In this document: positions 1-4,751 of the stretch, in pieces
Position numbering within the stretch: position 1 is the stretch's first letter
Layout of the letters: the number at the start of each line of letters is the position of its first letter
DNA from: Bacillota bacterium
GTDB taxonomy: Bacteria; Bacillota; Negativicutes; Sporomusales; Sporomusaceae
Reading direction: 5' to 3'
Assembly: GCA_023388195.1 (NCBI GenBank)
Contig: JAEWGR010000108.1
Span: forward strand, 1-8,808
DNA length: 8,808 bases
Notes under the pieces: model-generated
What the model was told of the DNA's origin: nothing
The model's input: only the letters and a program-made list of their open reading frames with translations
The model's database searches: none
Made by a program: the position numbers and the translations under genes

Positions 1-276
1 AAGAATTTTATGATTGCCGATTTGACTGATCCGGATATGAATATCCGTTTCGGTACCTGGTACCTGGCATCTCTAAAAAAGGAGTTTGCCGGCAACGAGG
101 TGCTTTATCTTGCCGCTTATAATGGCGGCAGGGGCAATGTCAGGCAATGGATGGAGCGGTACGGGTGGTCAGAGGATTTTACGGATATTAGTCAAATCCC
201 ATTTAGAGAGACCAGAGAATATGTTGAAAGAGTCTTAAATAGTAAAAAACGATATCAGGAATTATATGGCAGATAA
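1..276 (+). CDS. Lytic transglycosylase (SLT domain), C-terminal part only
   Basis: The frame is open from the first base, so the gene begins upstream of the window; 91 codons and the TAA stop are visible. The product looks like the C-terminal half of a soluble lytic transglycosylase catalytic domain (SLT family), enzymes that cleave the MurNAc-GlcNAc bond of peptidoglycan on the outer side of the membrane. Seen in the fragment: the N-I-x-x-G-T-x-Y-L motif (about residues 14-22), the L-A-A-Y-N-G-G motif (about 37-43), and the closing E-T-R-E-Y-V-x-R-V segment (about 71-79), in the usual family order. The catalytic glutamate lies before this region and is outside the window. An internal ATG at position 10 is not a credible start because it would remove half the domain. 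A solute-binding lipoprotein gene follows after 25 nt, probably in the same transcript. Confidence 0.85.
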   Translation, partial: KNFMIADLTDPDMNIRFGTWYLASLKKEFAGNEVLYLAAYNGGRGNVRQWMERYGWSEDFTDISQIPFRETREYVERVLNSKKRYQELYGR

Positions 277-301
277 GGACGGGGAGGAGAATGTGCTATA
301 A

Positions 302-1942
302 ATGATGCGTAAGTTAATTCTTTTATTCTTAACACTATTAGTTGCTATTTCTGCTGGCTGCAGCTCCCGGGATGAAAATGCGTTGCCTGAAAAAAAGAAA
401 ATAGCTGTTCAGCAAGGCGGACAGCTTAAATATGGGAGTTTACAGGAACCTAATACGCTTAATCCATTATTGTCCGATCTCTTGGCTACTGCTGAAGTAG
501 GCAAGTTAGTTTTTAGCGGTCTGGTGATTACTGGTGATAAAGGTGAATGGCTGCCCGATCTGGCTGTTGAGGTGCCGACTACAGCCAACGGCGGTGTAAC
601 GGCTGATGGCCTGACTGTTACTTATCGGCTCCGGCCAGGAGTAACCTGGCATGATGGTACGCCTTTTACGGCTGACGATGTCAAGTTTACCTGGCAGCTG
701 ATCATGAACCGGCAGGTAAATATCGTCGCCCGTGACGGGTATGACCGGATTAGTGCGATTGACACCCCGGACAAAAATACAGTTATTGTCCGCTTTCGGG
801 AATTTTATGCTCCGTACCTGACATTGTTTACAACAATACTACCCAAACACAAACTTGAAAATGAAAGTAATATAAATAAAGCGTCTTTTAACCGGGCTCC
901 GATTGGTACGGGACCGTTTAAATTTAAAGAATGGCAGGTTGCCGAGTCCATCCGTTTTGAGGCTAATCCCGCATACTACCGGGGAAAACCGGTTTTAGAC
1001 AGCATTATCTACCGGGTTATTCCGGATGCTAATATTTTGCTGACTCAGTTAAAAGCAGGAGAACTGGATGTTGTCAGTAATATCGGGTTTTCCTATTTAG
1101 AACAAATAAAAGCTGTGAACGGAATCCGGACTGTTATCACCCCTACTATGATCTGGGAGCATATGGACTTCAATCTCGATAACCCCTTGTTCCAGGATGT
1201 TCGCGTCAGAAAAGCGATTGCCAGTGCCATTGACAGGCAGGCTATTATTGATAATGTGCTTAAAGGTGCTTCCGGTCCGGCCTACGGTGACCAGTCGCCT
1301 TTGTCCTGGGCCTATAATCCGATGCAGCAGCCCCCGGCCAGAGATGTTAATGCTGCCCGCGAATTGCTGGGCCAAGCTGGCTGGCAACCCGGCGCAGATG
1401 GAATCATGATCAACAACAATAAGAAACTGGCATTTTCACTGACTGTTCCAACCGGTAACAAGCTGCGGGAACAAACGGCGCAAAAAATTGCCGAGCAGCT
1501 TAAAGAGATTGGCATAGTAGTGGAAGTCCGCCCCCTGGATACAGCGTTATTTTTTGCCGACACGTTAAAAAACAGGCAGTTTGAGACTGCAATGTATGCC
1601 TGGGTTGCAGGCCTTGACCCCGATAATCTCAATCTTTGGCATTCCCGTAAGATTCCGAGCCGTGCCAACGCCTATGACGGGCAAAATTATCCCGGCTGGC
1701 GCAATCCGGAAATAGATAAATTAAGCGAAACAGGTGTACGGACAATTGATGTGGGTGCCAGAAAAGATATTTATTTTCGGATCCAAGAGTTGCTCCGTGA
1801 GGAATGTCCGGTTGTGCCACTCTATTTCCGCGGTAATATCGATGCTGTAAAAACAACGGTTGTCAATTACCAGCCTAATCCCACACCTTCCGGCAGCTTC
1901 TGGAATGCATGGCAATGGGGTTTTGCGGCGGCGACAAAGTAA
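302..1942 (+). CDS. Oligopeptide/dipeptide ABC transporter substrate-binding lipoprotein (SBP family 5)
   Basis: This is a complete 546-residue protein of the OppA/DppA type, which captures peptides (sometimes nickel or other small ligands) outside the membrane and hands them to an ABC permease. Residues 1-19 form a signal peptide with a basic M-M-R-K start, a hydrophobic core and an I-S-A-G-C lipobox, so cleavage and lipidation at Cys20 are expected. Family signatures visible are W-H-D-G-T-P-F followed by T-A-D-D-V-K-F (about residues 116-129) and A-I-A-S-A-I-D-R-Q-A-I-I-D (about 305-317). Length is normal for the family. No permease or ATPase gene is adjacent, so it is either an orphan binding protein or works with a transporter encoded elsewhere; the substrate cannot be read from sequence. 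A TAA stop at 299-301 rules out any start upstream of 302; ATG 305 is an alternative. The Shine-Dalgarno GGGGAGGAG (281-289) sits unusually far away, 12 nt from ATG 302. Confidence 0.93.
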   Translation: MMRKLILLFLTLLVAISAGCSSRDENALPEKKKIAVQQGGQLKYGSLQEPNTLNPLLSDLLATAEVGKLVFSGLVITGDKGEWLPDLAVEVPTTANGGVTADGLTVTYRLRPGVTWHDGTPFTADDVKFTWQLIMNRQVNIVARDGYDRISAIDTPDKNTVIVRFREFYAPYLTLFTTILPKHKLENESNINKASFNRAPIGTGPFKFKEWQVAESIRFEANPAYYRGKPVLDSIIYRVIPDANILLTQLKAGELDVVSNIGFSYLEQIKAVNGIRTVITPTMIWEHMDFNLDNPLFQDVRVRKAIASAIDRQAIIDNVLKGASGPAYGDQSPLSWAYNPMQQPPARDVNAARELLGQAGWQPGADGIMINNNKKLAFSLTVPTGNKLREQTAQKIAEQLKEIGIVVEVRPLDTALFFADTLKNRQFETAMYAWVAGLDPDNLNLWHSRKIPSRANAYDGQNYPGWRNPEIDKLSETGVRTIDVGARKDIYFRIQELLREECPVVPLYFRGNIDAVKTTVVNYQPNPTPSGSFWNAWQWGFAAATK

Positions 1943-1958
1943 TGTTTAAAAATAATGC

Positions 1959-1987
1959 TTGACGATTGTTTATTGTTATGATAATAT
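1959..1987 (+). promoter_or_regulatory. Probable promoter of the first tRNA-Leu gene
   Basis: TTGACG (1959-1964) matches the -35 consensus at five of six bases. The -10 region is AT-rich with overlapping candidates: GATAAT (1980-1985, 15-nt spacer) or TAATAT (1982-1987, 17-nt spacer). It lies just after the stop of the binding-protein gene and about 37 nt before the mature tRNA 5' end. An 8-bp inverted repeat (1955-1962 and 2013-2020) has one arm over the -35 box. Confidence 0.6.
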
Positions 1988-2024
1988 ACATTATGTTGCA
2001 TTAAACGTGACATCAAGCATAAAT

Positions 2025-2110
2025 GCGGTCGTGGCGGAACGGCAGACGCGCTAGCCTCAGGAGCTAGTGGGGGCAACCTCGTGGTGGTTCAAATCCACTC
2101 GACCGCACCA
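2025..2110 (+). tRNA. tRNA-Leu(CAG), copy 1
   Basis: This is an 86-nt class II tRNA with encoded CCA. The acceptor stem pairs GCGGTCG (2025-2031) with CGACCGC (2100-2106); A2107 is the discriminator and CCA is 2108-2110. The anticodon stem CTAGC/GCTAG (2051-2055 and 2063-2067) encloses the loop CTCAGGA, giving anticodon CAG at 2058-2060 with U33 and a purine at 37. The long variable arm (GGGG-GCAA-CCTC type) and the T arm with loop TTCAAAT are typical of leucine tRNA. It reads CUG codons. It is identical over all 86 bases to the copy at 2439-2524. Confidence 0.97.
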
Positions 2111-2186
2111 TAAGCAGAGAGCCAAGTTTCTAGGAGCAGTAGCGACGCGGAAACTTGTGCGAATCGCTTAGTTCTGAGTGTAGCGA
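2111..2186 (+). repeat. tRNA-linked structured repeat, unit A (76 nt)
   Basis: This first unit of a tandem array starts at the base after the tRNA CCA end. It opens with TAAGCAG and ends with GTTCT plus GAGTGTAGCGA. Its inside is a perfect 8-bp hairpin, CAAGTTTC (2123-2130) with GAAACTTG (2150-2157), enclosing a 19-nt loop that contains GAGCAGTAGCGAC. An outer stem AGAGC (2118-2122) can pair with GTTCT (2171-2175) through one G-U, and TAAGC (2111-2115) can pair with GCTTA (2166-2170). It shares the ends of units B and C, but its central hairpin has a different sequence. No coding potential or U-run terminator is seen; function is unknown. Confidence 0.85.
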
Positions 2187-2262
2187 TAAGCAGAGAACCC
2201 GAGAAGACGAGCCGTAAGGCGAAGACTGATTGGTGTGAATCGCTTAGTTCTGAGCGTAGCAA
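2187..2262 (+). repeat. tRNA-linked structured repeat, unit B (76 nt)
   Basis: This second tandem unit has exactly the same length as A and C and differs from C at only two positions (2201 G/A and 2261 A/G). The inner stem is CCGAGAAG (2199-2206) with CTGATTGG (2226-2233), containing a tandem A-G/G-A mismatch and one G-U pair. The 19-nt loop holds a small GCC-GTAA-GGC hairpin (2211-2220). The outer stem is AGAAC (2194-2198) with GTTCT (2247-2251). A conserved 13-nt strand containing GAATCGCTTA separates the inner stem from GTTCT. Confidence 0.85.
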
Positions 2263-2343
2263 TAAGCAGAGAACCCAAGAAGACGAGCCGTAAGGCGAAG
2301 ACTGATTGGTGTGAATCGCTTAGTTCTGAGCGTAGCGAAGAAC
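2263..2343 (+). repeat. tRNA-linked structured repeat, unit C (76 nt) plus closing AGAAC
   Basis: This third tandem unit (2263-2338) is 74 of 76 bases identical to unit B. The G-to-A change in its left arm turns a G-U into an A-U pair (CCAA 2275-2278 with TTGG 2306-2309). The array ends here with a compact hairpin: GTTCT (2323-2327), loop GAGCGTAGCGA (2328-2338), AGAAC (2339-2343). In the A/B and B/C junctions the equivalent AGAAC belongs to the next unit. Downstream, 2344-2386 shows no recognisable feature before the promoter of the second tRNA. Confidence 0.85.
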
Positions 2344-2386
2344 CTCCTTAATTATCACCTGTGTACAAGCCAAACAAGATTTCTAC

Positions 2387-2415
2387 TTGACGATAACAGA
2401 AATCTATCGTATAAT
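2387..2415 (+). promoter_or_regulatory. Strong promoter of the second tRNA-Leu gene
   Basis: TTGACG (2387-2392) and a perfect TATAAT (2410-2415) are separated by 17 nt, which is close to the sigma-A consensus. Initiation is expected near 2422, about 17 nt before the mature tRNA. An inverted repeat CGATAA/TTATCG (2391-2396 and 2417-2422) spans the promoter; it is short and AT-rich, so it may be chance. This promoter means the second tRNA does not depend on read-through of the repeat array. Confidence 0.85.
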
Positions 2416-2438
2416 CTTATCGTTAACAATCTAAACTT

Positions 2439-2524
2439 GCGGTCGTGGCGGAACGGCAGACGCGCTAGCCTCAGGAGCTAGTGGGGGCAACCTCGTGGTG
2501 GTTCAAATCCACTCGACCGCACCA
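2439..2524 (+). tRNA. tRNA-Leu(CAG), copy 2
   Basis: This is base-for-base identical to the tRNA at 2025-2110, including the encoded CCA (2522-2524). The anticodon CAG is at 2472-2474. It has its own near-consensus promoter and is again followed immediately by a repeat unit beginning TAAGCAG. The identity of two copies a few hundred bases apart points to a local duplication or to gene conversion. Confidence 0.97.
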
Positions 2525-2608
2525 TAAGCAGCGAACCATGTTCTCACGAGTCGATAGACGAAATGAGAACATGTGTGAATCGCTTAGTTCTGAGCGTAGC
2601 GAAGAACT
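2525..2608 (+). repeat. tRNA-linked structured repeat, unit D (78 nt plus closing AGAACT)
   Basis: This single unit starts at the base after the CCA of the second tRNA-Leu(CAG). The ends match units A-C (TAAGCAG at 2525-2531; GAATCGCTTAGTTCTGAGCG at 2577-2596), but the central stem is a different sequence, CATGTTCTC (2537-2545) with GAGAACATG (2565-2573), a perfect 9-bp stem. The 19-nt loop ACGAGTCGATAGACGAAAT parallels that of B and C, with inner GTC-GATA-GAC replacing GCC-GTAA-GGC. The closing hairpin is AGTTCT (2586-2591), loop GAGCGTAGCGA (2592-2602), AGAACT (2603-2608). Confidence 0.85.
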
Positions 2609-2631
2609 TCCTTCATATAATAACACCACAT

Positions 2632-2717
2632 GCGGTTGTGGCGGAATCGGCAGACGCACCATCTTGAGGGGGTGGCGCTCACAAGGCGTGTGAGTTCAAG
2701 TCTCACCAACCGCACCA
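2632..2717 (+). tRNA. tRNA-Leu(GAG)
   Basis: This is an 86-nt class II tRNA with encoded CCA (2715-2717). The acceptor stem pairs GCGGTTG (2632-2638) with CAACCGC (2707-2713). The anticodon stem CCATC/GGTGG encloses TTGAGGG, giving anticodon GAG at 2666-2668, which reads CUC and CUU codons. The variable arm CGCT/GGCG and T stem GTGAG/CTCAC are intact. A TATAAT at 2616-2621 has no matching -35 box, so the gene is probably co-transcribed with the second tRNA-Leu(CAG). Unlike the two CAG genes, it is not followed by a TAAGCAG repeat. Confidence 0.96.
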
Positions 2718-2731
2718 TATGAAACATATAT

Positions 2732-2781
2732 AATCCGAACCATTTACGACAGGACGTTCTTGTTGGTGAAGGGTTCGGATT
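2732..2781 (+). terminator. Perfect 10-bp inverted repeat with 30-nt loop after the tRNA cluster (possible terminator)
   Basis: AATCCGAACC (2732-2741) is the exact reverse complement of GGTTCGGATT (2772-2781). It begins 15 nt after the last tRNA, so it could end the tRNA transcript. The loop is long (30 nt) and the following bases (TGTGCTATATT) are not a proper U-run, so a role as an intrinsic terminator is uncertain; it may instead be an operator-like or transcript-stabilising element. Confidence 0.4.
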
Positions 2782-2792
2782 TGTGCTATATT
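2763..2792 (+). promoter_or_regulatory. Possible promoter of the nucleotidyltransferase gene
   Basis: TATATT (2787-2792) is preceded by TGC, giving an extended -10 element. The best -35 at a workable distance is TTGGTG (2763-2768, 18-nt spacer), which matches poorly beyond TTG. It overlaps the right arm of the inverted repeat ending at 2781. This would give a leader of roughly 85 nt before ATG 2884. Confidence 0.35.
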
Positions 2793-2883
2793 ATCCGGAA
2801 TAAAAGCAGCAGGCAAGTATTTACGCCTGGCCCTATTGCCAGAACTGAGCATGTTGAGAGCGGTGAAAAATGCGGGGGTAACC

Positions 2884-3735
2884 ATGAATGCAAATCAAGA
2901 GTTGCTTGAAGCAATCATATCTTTTGCAAATATAAATGAAAACATTAGCGCACTAATCCTGATTGGCTCCCAAGCCAGAATTGAAAAATATGCAGACCAG
3001 TATTCTGACATTGACTTAATAATGGTAGTGAATGACCCTGAATATTTTATATCAACAGATGAATGGCTTGAATATATCGGATTTCCTCATATTTCGTTTA
3101 TAGAGCCAACTATAGTCGGCGAAAGAGAAAAAAGGGTCATGTTTGATAATGCTTTAGATGTGGACTTCTTAATCATACCCCAAGAGCATGTCCAAAATGT
3201 TATACAAAGCAATAAGGGCATGGAGATTCTTCGTAATGGGTATAAGATTCTTGTTAATAAACAGAACCTGACTATCCCATCGCTAACAAATCCTTTTGGA
3301 CAAAGTTGTTCGGTATCATCTGAGGATACATTCATAAATACTGTAAACGACTTTTGGTACCATACCATTTGGACTACTAAAAAACTTCTGCGGAAAGAGC
3401 TTTGGTCTGCAAAATTTTGTGTGGATAGCTATATGAAATGGAAGTTGTTATGGATGATTGAACAATATGAATATGTAAAACATGGACCAGGCTACAACAC
3501 TTGGTATGGTGGGCGGTTTATTGATAGTTGGGCCGATGCCGAGATAACAGACCGTTTGTGTAAAACTTTTGCGCATTATGAGAATACTGATATGATTTCA
3601 TCTTTATTTGAAACAATGAACTTATTTCGGGACCTCGCTATTCAGGTAGCAGAAGGATACGGATTTGACTATCCTTTACACGCAGATGAATATGCAACAA
3701 ATTGGGTTCGTAAGAAGCTGATGAATCGGCTCTAA
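2884..3735 (+). CDS. Aminoglycoside 6-adenylyltransferase-like nucleotidyltransferase (ANT(6)/AadK family)
   Basis: The predicted 283-residue cytoplasmic protein resembles the streptomycin adenylyltransferase family, which transfers AMP from ATP to a hydroxyl of aminoglycosides. The nucleotidyltransferase signature is G28-S29 followed by D42-x-D44 (S-D-I-D-L); a likely third metal-binding Asp lies in D-V-D-F (about residue 94). The helical C-terminal half keeps the family pattern of W-x-x-K-x-L-L-R and K-W-K-L-L-W segments. ATG 2884 was chosen because the product then begins M-N-A-N-Q-E-L-L, lining up with the usual family N-terminus, and GGGGG (2874-2878) sits 5 nt upstream. In-frame TTG 2836 and ATG 2851 would add residues unlike the family. 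The gene is visibly AT-richer than the pyr genes, suggesting an acquired accessory gene. Actual drug resistance cannot be inferred; many chromosomal members have unknown or weak activity. Confidence 0.85.
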   Translation: MNANQELLEAIISFANINENISALILIGSQARIEKYADQYSDIDLIMVVNDPEYFISTDEWLEYIGFPHISFIEPTIVGEREKRVMFDNALDVDFLIIPQEHVQNVIQSNKGMEILRNGYKILVNKQNLTIPSLTNPFGQSCSVSSEDTFINTVNDFWYHTIWTTKKLLRKELWSAKFCVDSYMKWKLLWMIEQYEYVKHGPGYNTWYGGRFIDSWADAEITDRLCKTFAHYENTDMISSLFETMNLFRDLAIQVAEGYGFDYPLHADEYATNWVRKKLMNRL

Positions 3736-3782
3736 AAGAGTTATACCTGAACTTCGGGCCACATATTTACTTTCAATTACAT

Positions 3783-3809
3783 GAAGCAGTAGCGACGCAG
3801 AAACTTGTG
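3783..3809 (+). repeat. Truncated copy of the tRNA-linked repeat (loop and right arm of unit A)
   Basis: These 27 bases match 2133-2159 of unit A at 25 positions, covering the loop core GCAGTAGCGACGC and the right arm GAAACTTG. The matching left arm CAAGTTTC is absent upstream and the GAATCGCTTA module is absent downstream, so this looks like a degraded or recombined remnant. It lies between the nucleotidyltransferase and hydrolase genes, showing that the family is not confined to positions next to a tRNA. Confidence 0.7.
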
Positions 3810-3838
3810 ACAAAGACATAAAAGCGAGGCTGACATCG

Positions 3839-4495
3839 ATGAAGATAACAGTTAATAATATTGAACTTGCTTATGAAAAATCAGGCAGCGGTGAACCACT
3901 TTTACTCCTGCATGGTAATGGTGAAGACCATCATATTTTTGATGTAATTACTGCCAAACTACAAAATGATTTTACCATATATGCTATTGATAGCAGAAAT
4001 CATGGTGAAAGTACAAGAACCGAAGACTATTCCTATGAAGCCATGGCCAAGGATATATATTCTTTTATCAAACAGTTAGGTTTAGAAAAAGTAAATATTG
4101 CCGGTTTTAGTGACGGCGCAATCATTGCCTTAATTCTGGCCATGAAGCAGGGGCAATATATACATAAAATGGCGCTTTTAGGAGTAAATTTAAAACCGGA
4201 TGACTTTACTGAAGAAAGCTATCAATTTGTTAAAAGAACATATGAGGAAACCAGGGATCCTTTGTTTAAGCTCATGCTGGAACATCCTAATATTGAATTA
4301 ACCGATGTTAAGAATGTAGCCATTCCCACATTAGTTATAGCGGCGGAACAAGATATTTTCAGACCGGAGTCATTCGTTAATCTGGCCAATACTTTACCCA
4401 ACGCAGATTTAATTATTATGAATGGGCATGAGCATGACAGTTATATTGTAAATCAAGATATTTTATATCCTGATCTAGTAAAGTTTTTTAGTTAG
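3839..4495 (+). CDS. Small alpha/beta-fold hydrolase, substrate unknown
   Basis: This 218-residue protein belongs to the alpha/beta hydrolase superfamily. Seen in order are the oxyanion-hole motif H25-G-N-G, the D-S-R-N-H-G segment (51-56), the nucleophile elbow G-F-S-D-G with Ser91, an acid candidate Asp172 (in A-E-Q-D), and the catalytic His in G-H-E-H-D-S-Y, most likely His199. The triad is therefore complete. The cap region between the elbow and the acid is short, so this is a compact member. No signal peptide is present, so it should be cytoplasmic. AAAGCGAGG (3821-3829) is the ribosome site, 9 nt before ATG. No promoter or terminator of its own is clear; it could be transcribed from the upstream nucleotidyltransferase promoter across about 100 nt. 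Its base composition resembles that upstream gene more than the pyr operon. The substrate cannot be told from sequence. Confidence 0.88.
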   Translation: MKITVNNIELAYEKSGSGEPLLLLHGNGEDHHIFDVITAKLQNDFTIYAIDSRNHGESTRTEDYSYEAMAKDIYSFIKQLGLEKVNIAGFSDGAIIALILAMKQGQYIHKMALLGVNLKPDDFTEESYQFVKRTYEETRDPLFKLMLEHPNIELTDVKNVAIPTLVIAAEQDIFRPESFVNLANTLPNADLIIMNGHEHDSYIVNQDILYPDLVKFFS

Positions 4496-4516
4496 ATAAA
4501 AATAAAGGCCTGCCTA

Positions 4517-4546
4517 TTGACAGGAACCGGAACAATCTGCTATTAT
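4517..4546 (+). promoter_or_regulatory. Promoter of the pyr operon
   Basis: A perfect TTGACA (4517-4522) and TATTAT (4541-4546) are 18 nt apart, and TGC before the -10 makes it an extended -10. Initiation is expected around 4551-4554, shortly before the first PyrR site. No comparably good promoter is found between the two attenuators, so transcripts from here probably have to pass both of them to reach pyrB. Confidence 0.85.
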
Positions 4547-4565
4547 CTTTACAATACGAATATGG

Positions 4566-4596
4566 CCTTTAAGCTGGTCCTGTGAGGCTGGCAAGG
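4566..4596 (+). promoter_or_regulatory. PyrR-binding anti-antiterminator hairpin, attenuator 1
   Basis: The 31-nt element has the conserved layout of pyr operon PyrR sites: CCTTTAA, a stem, the GTCC-TGTGA-GGCT loop region, then AAGG. The lower stem CCTT (4566-4569) pairs with AAGG (4593-4596); the upper stem 4574-4579 pairs with 4586-4591 around a hexaloop. In the known mechanism, UMP-bound PyrR stabilises this hairpin and the downstream terminator forms. Without PyrR, GCAAGGGG (4591-4598) can pair with the terminator's left arm (4618-4625) as antiterminator. Confidence 0.9.
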
Positions 4597-4615
4597 GGAC
4601 GATACAGATTTTTAC

Positions 4616-4654
4616 GCCTTCTTGCGCGCTTTTCACAGCAAGAAGGCTTTTATT
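4616..4654 (+). terminator. Intrinsic terminator of pyr attenuator 1
   Basis: A perfect 10-bp stem, GCCTTCTTGC (4616-4625) with GCAAGAAGGC (4638-4647), encloses a 12-nt loop and is followed by TTTTATT. Its left arm is the partner of the antiterminator strand from the PyrR site, so the two structures are mutually exclusive. Termination here would stop transcription before the second attenuator. Confidence 0.92.
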
Positions 4655-4678
4655 ATACCTGACAATAACAAATACTAT

Positions 4679-4709
4679 CCTTTAAGTAGGCCCTGAGAGG
4701 TCGGCAAGG
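4679..4709 (+). promoter_or_regulatory. PyrR-binding anti-antiterminator hairpin, attenuator 2
   Basis: This is a second 31-nt PyrR site, 25 of 31 bases identical to the first and in the same register: CCTTTAA, GGCCC-TGAGA-GGTC, then GGCAAGG. Most differences fall in the upper stem and keep pairing or wobble, as expected for a selected RNA hairpin. GCAAGGA (4704-4710) can pair perfectly with TCCTTGC (4754-4760), the left arm of the next terminator, forming the competing antiterminator; ACCG/CGGT (4714-4717 and 4741-4744) can extend it. Confidence 0.88.
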
Positions 4710-4751
4710 ATGTACCGGCAGAATATGCTTTATTTTGGCGCGGTTGCTTAT

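Noticed and set aside
2187..2262. A tRNA or tRNA pseudogene, because the unit is 76 nt long
   Set aside because: It has no acceptor stem pairing, no anticodon arm and no T-loop consensus in the right place.
2111..2343. CRISPR array
   Set aside because: The 76-nt units abut directly with no unique spacers, contain internal hairpins and are next to tRNAs; no cas gene is present.
2323..2350. Closing GTTCT/AGAAC hairpin as an intrinsic terminator
   Set aside because: The stem is short and is followed by CTCCTTA (or TCCTTCAT in unit D), not a U-run.
2471..2693. Short open frames on both strands over the tRNA genes
   Set aside because: They translate tRNA and repeat sequence; tRNA structure explains the bases.
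2836..2883. Upstream starts TTG 2836 or ATG 2851 for the nucleotidyltransferase
   Set aside because: They add residues that do not match the family N-terminus, whereas ATG 2884 gives the expected beginning.
2690..4500. Integrative element with att sites at tRNA-Leu
   Set aside because: No integrase gene and no duplicated tRNA 3' end was found downstream within the window.
4650..4678. Second promoter between the two pyr attenuators
   Set aside because: TACTAT (4673-4678) has only TTATTA as -35 at 17 nt, and CTGACA (4659-4664) has no -10 at proper spacing; both are weak compared with the promoter at 4517-4546.
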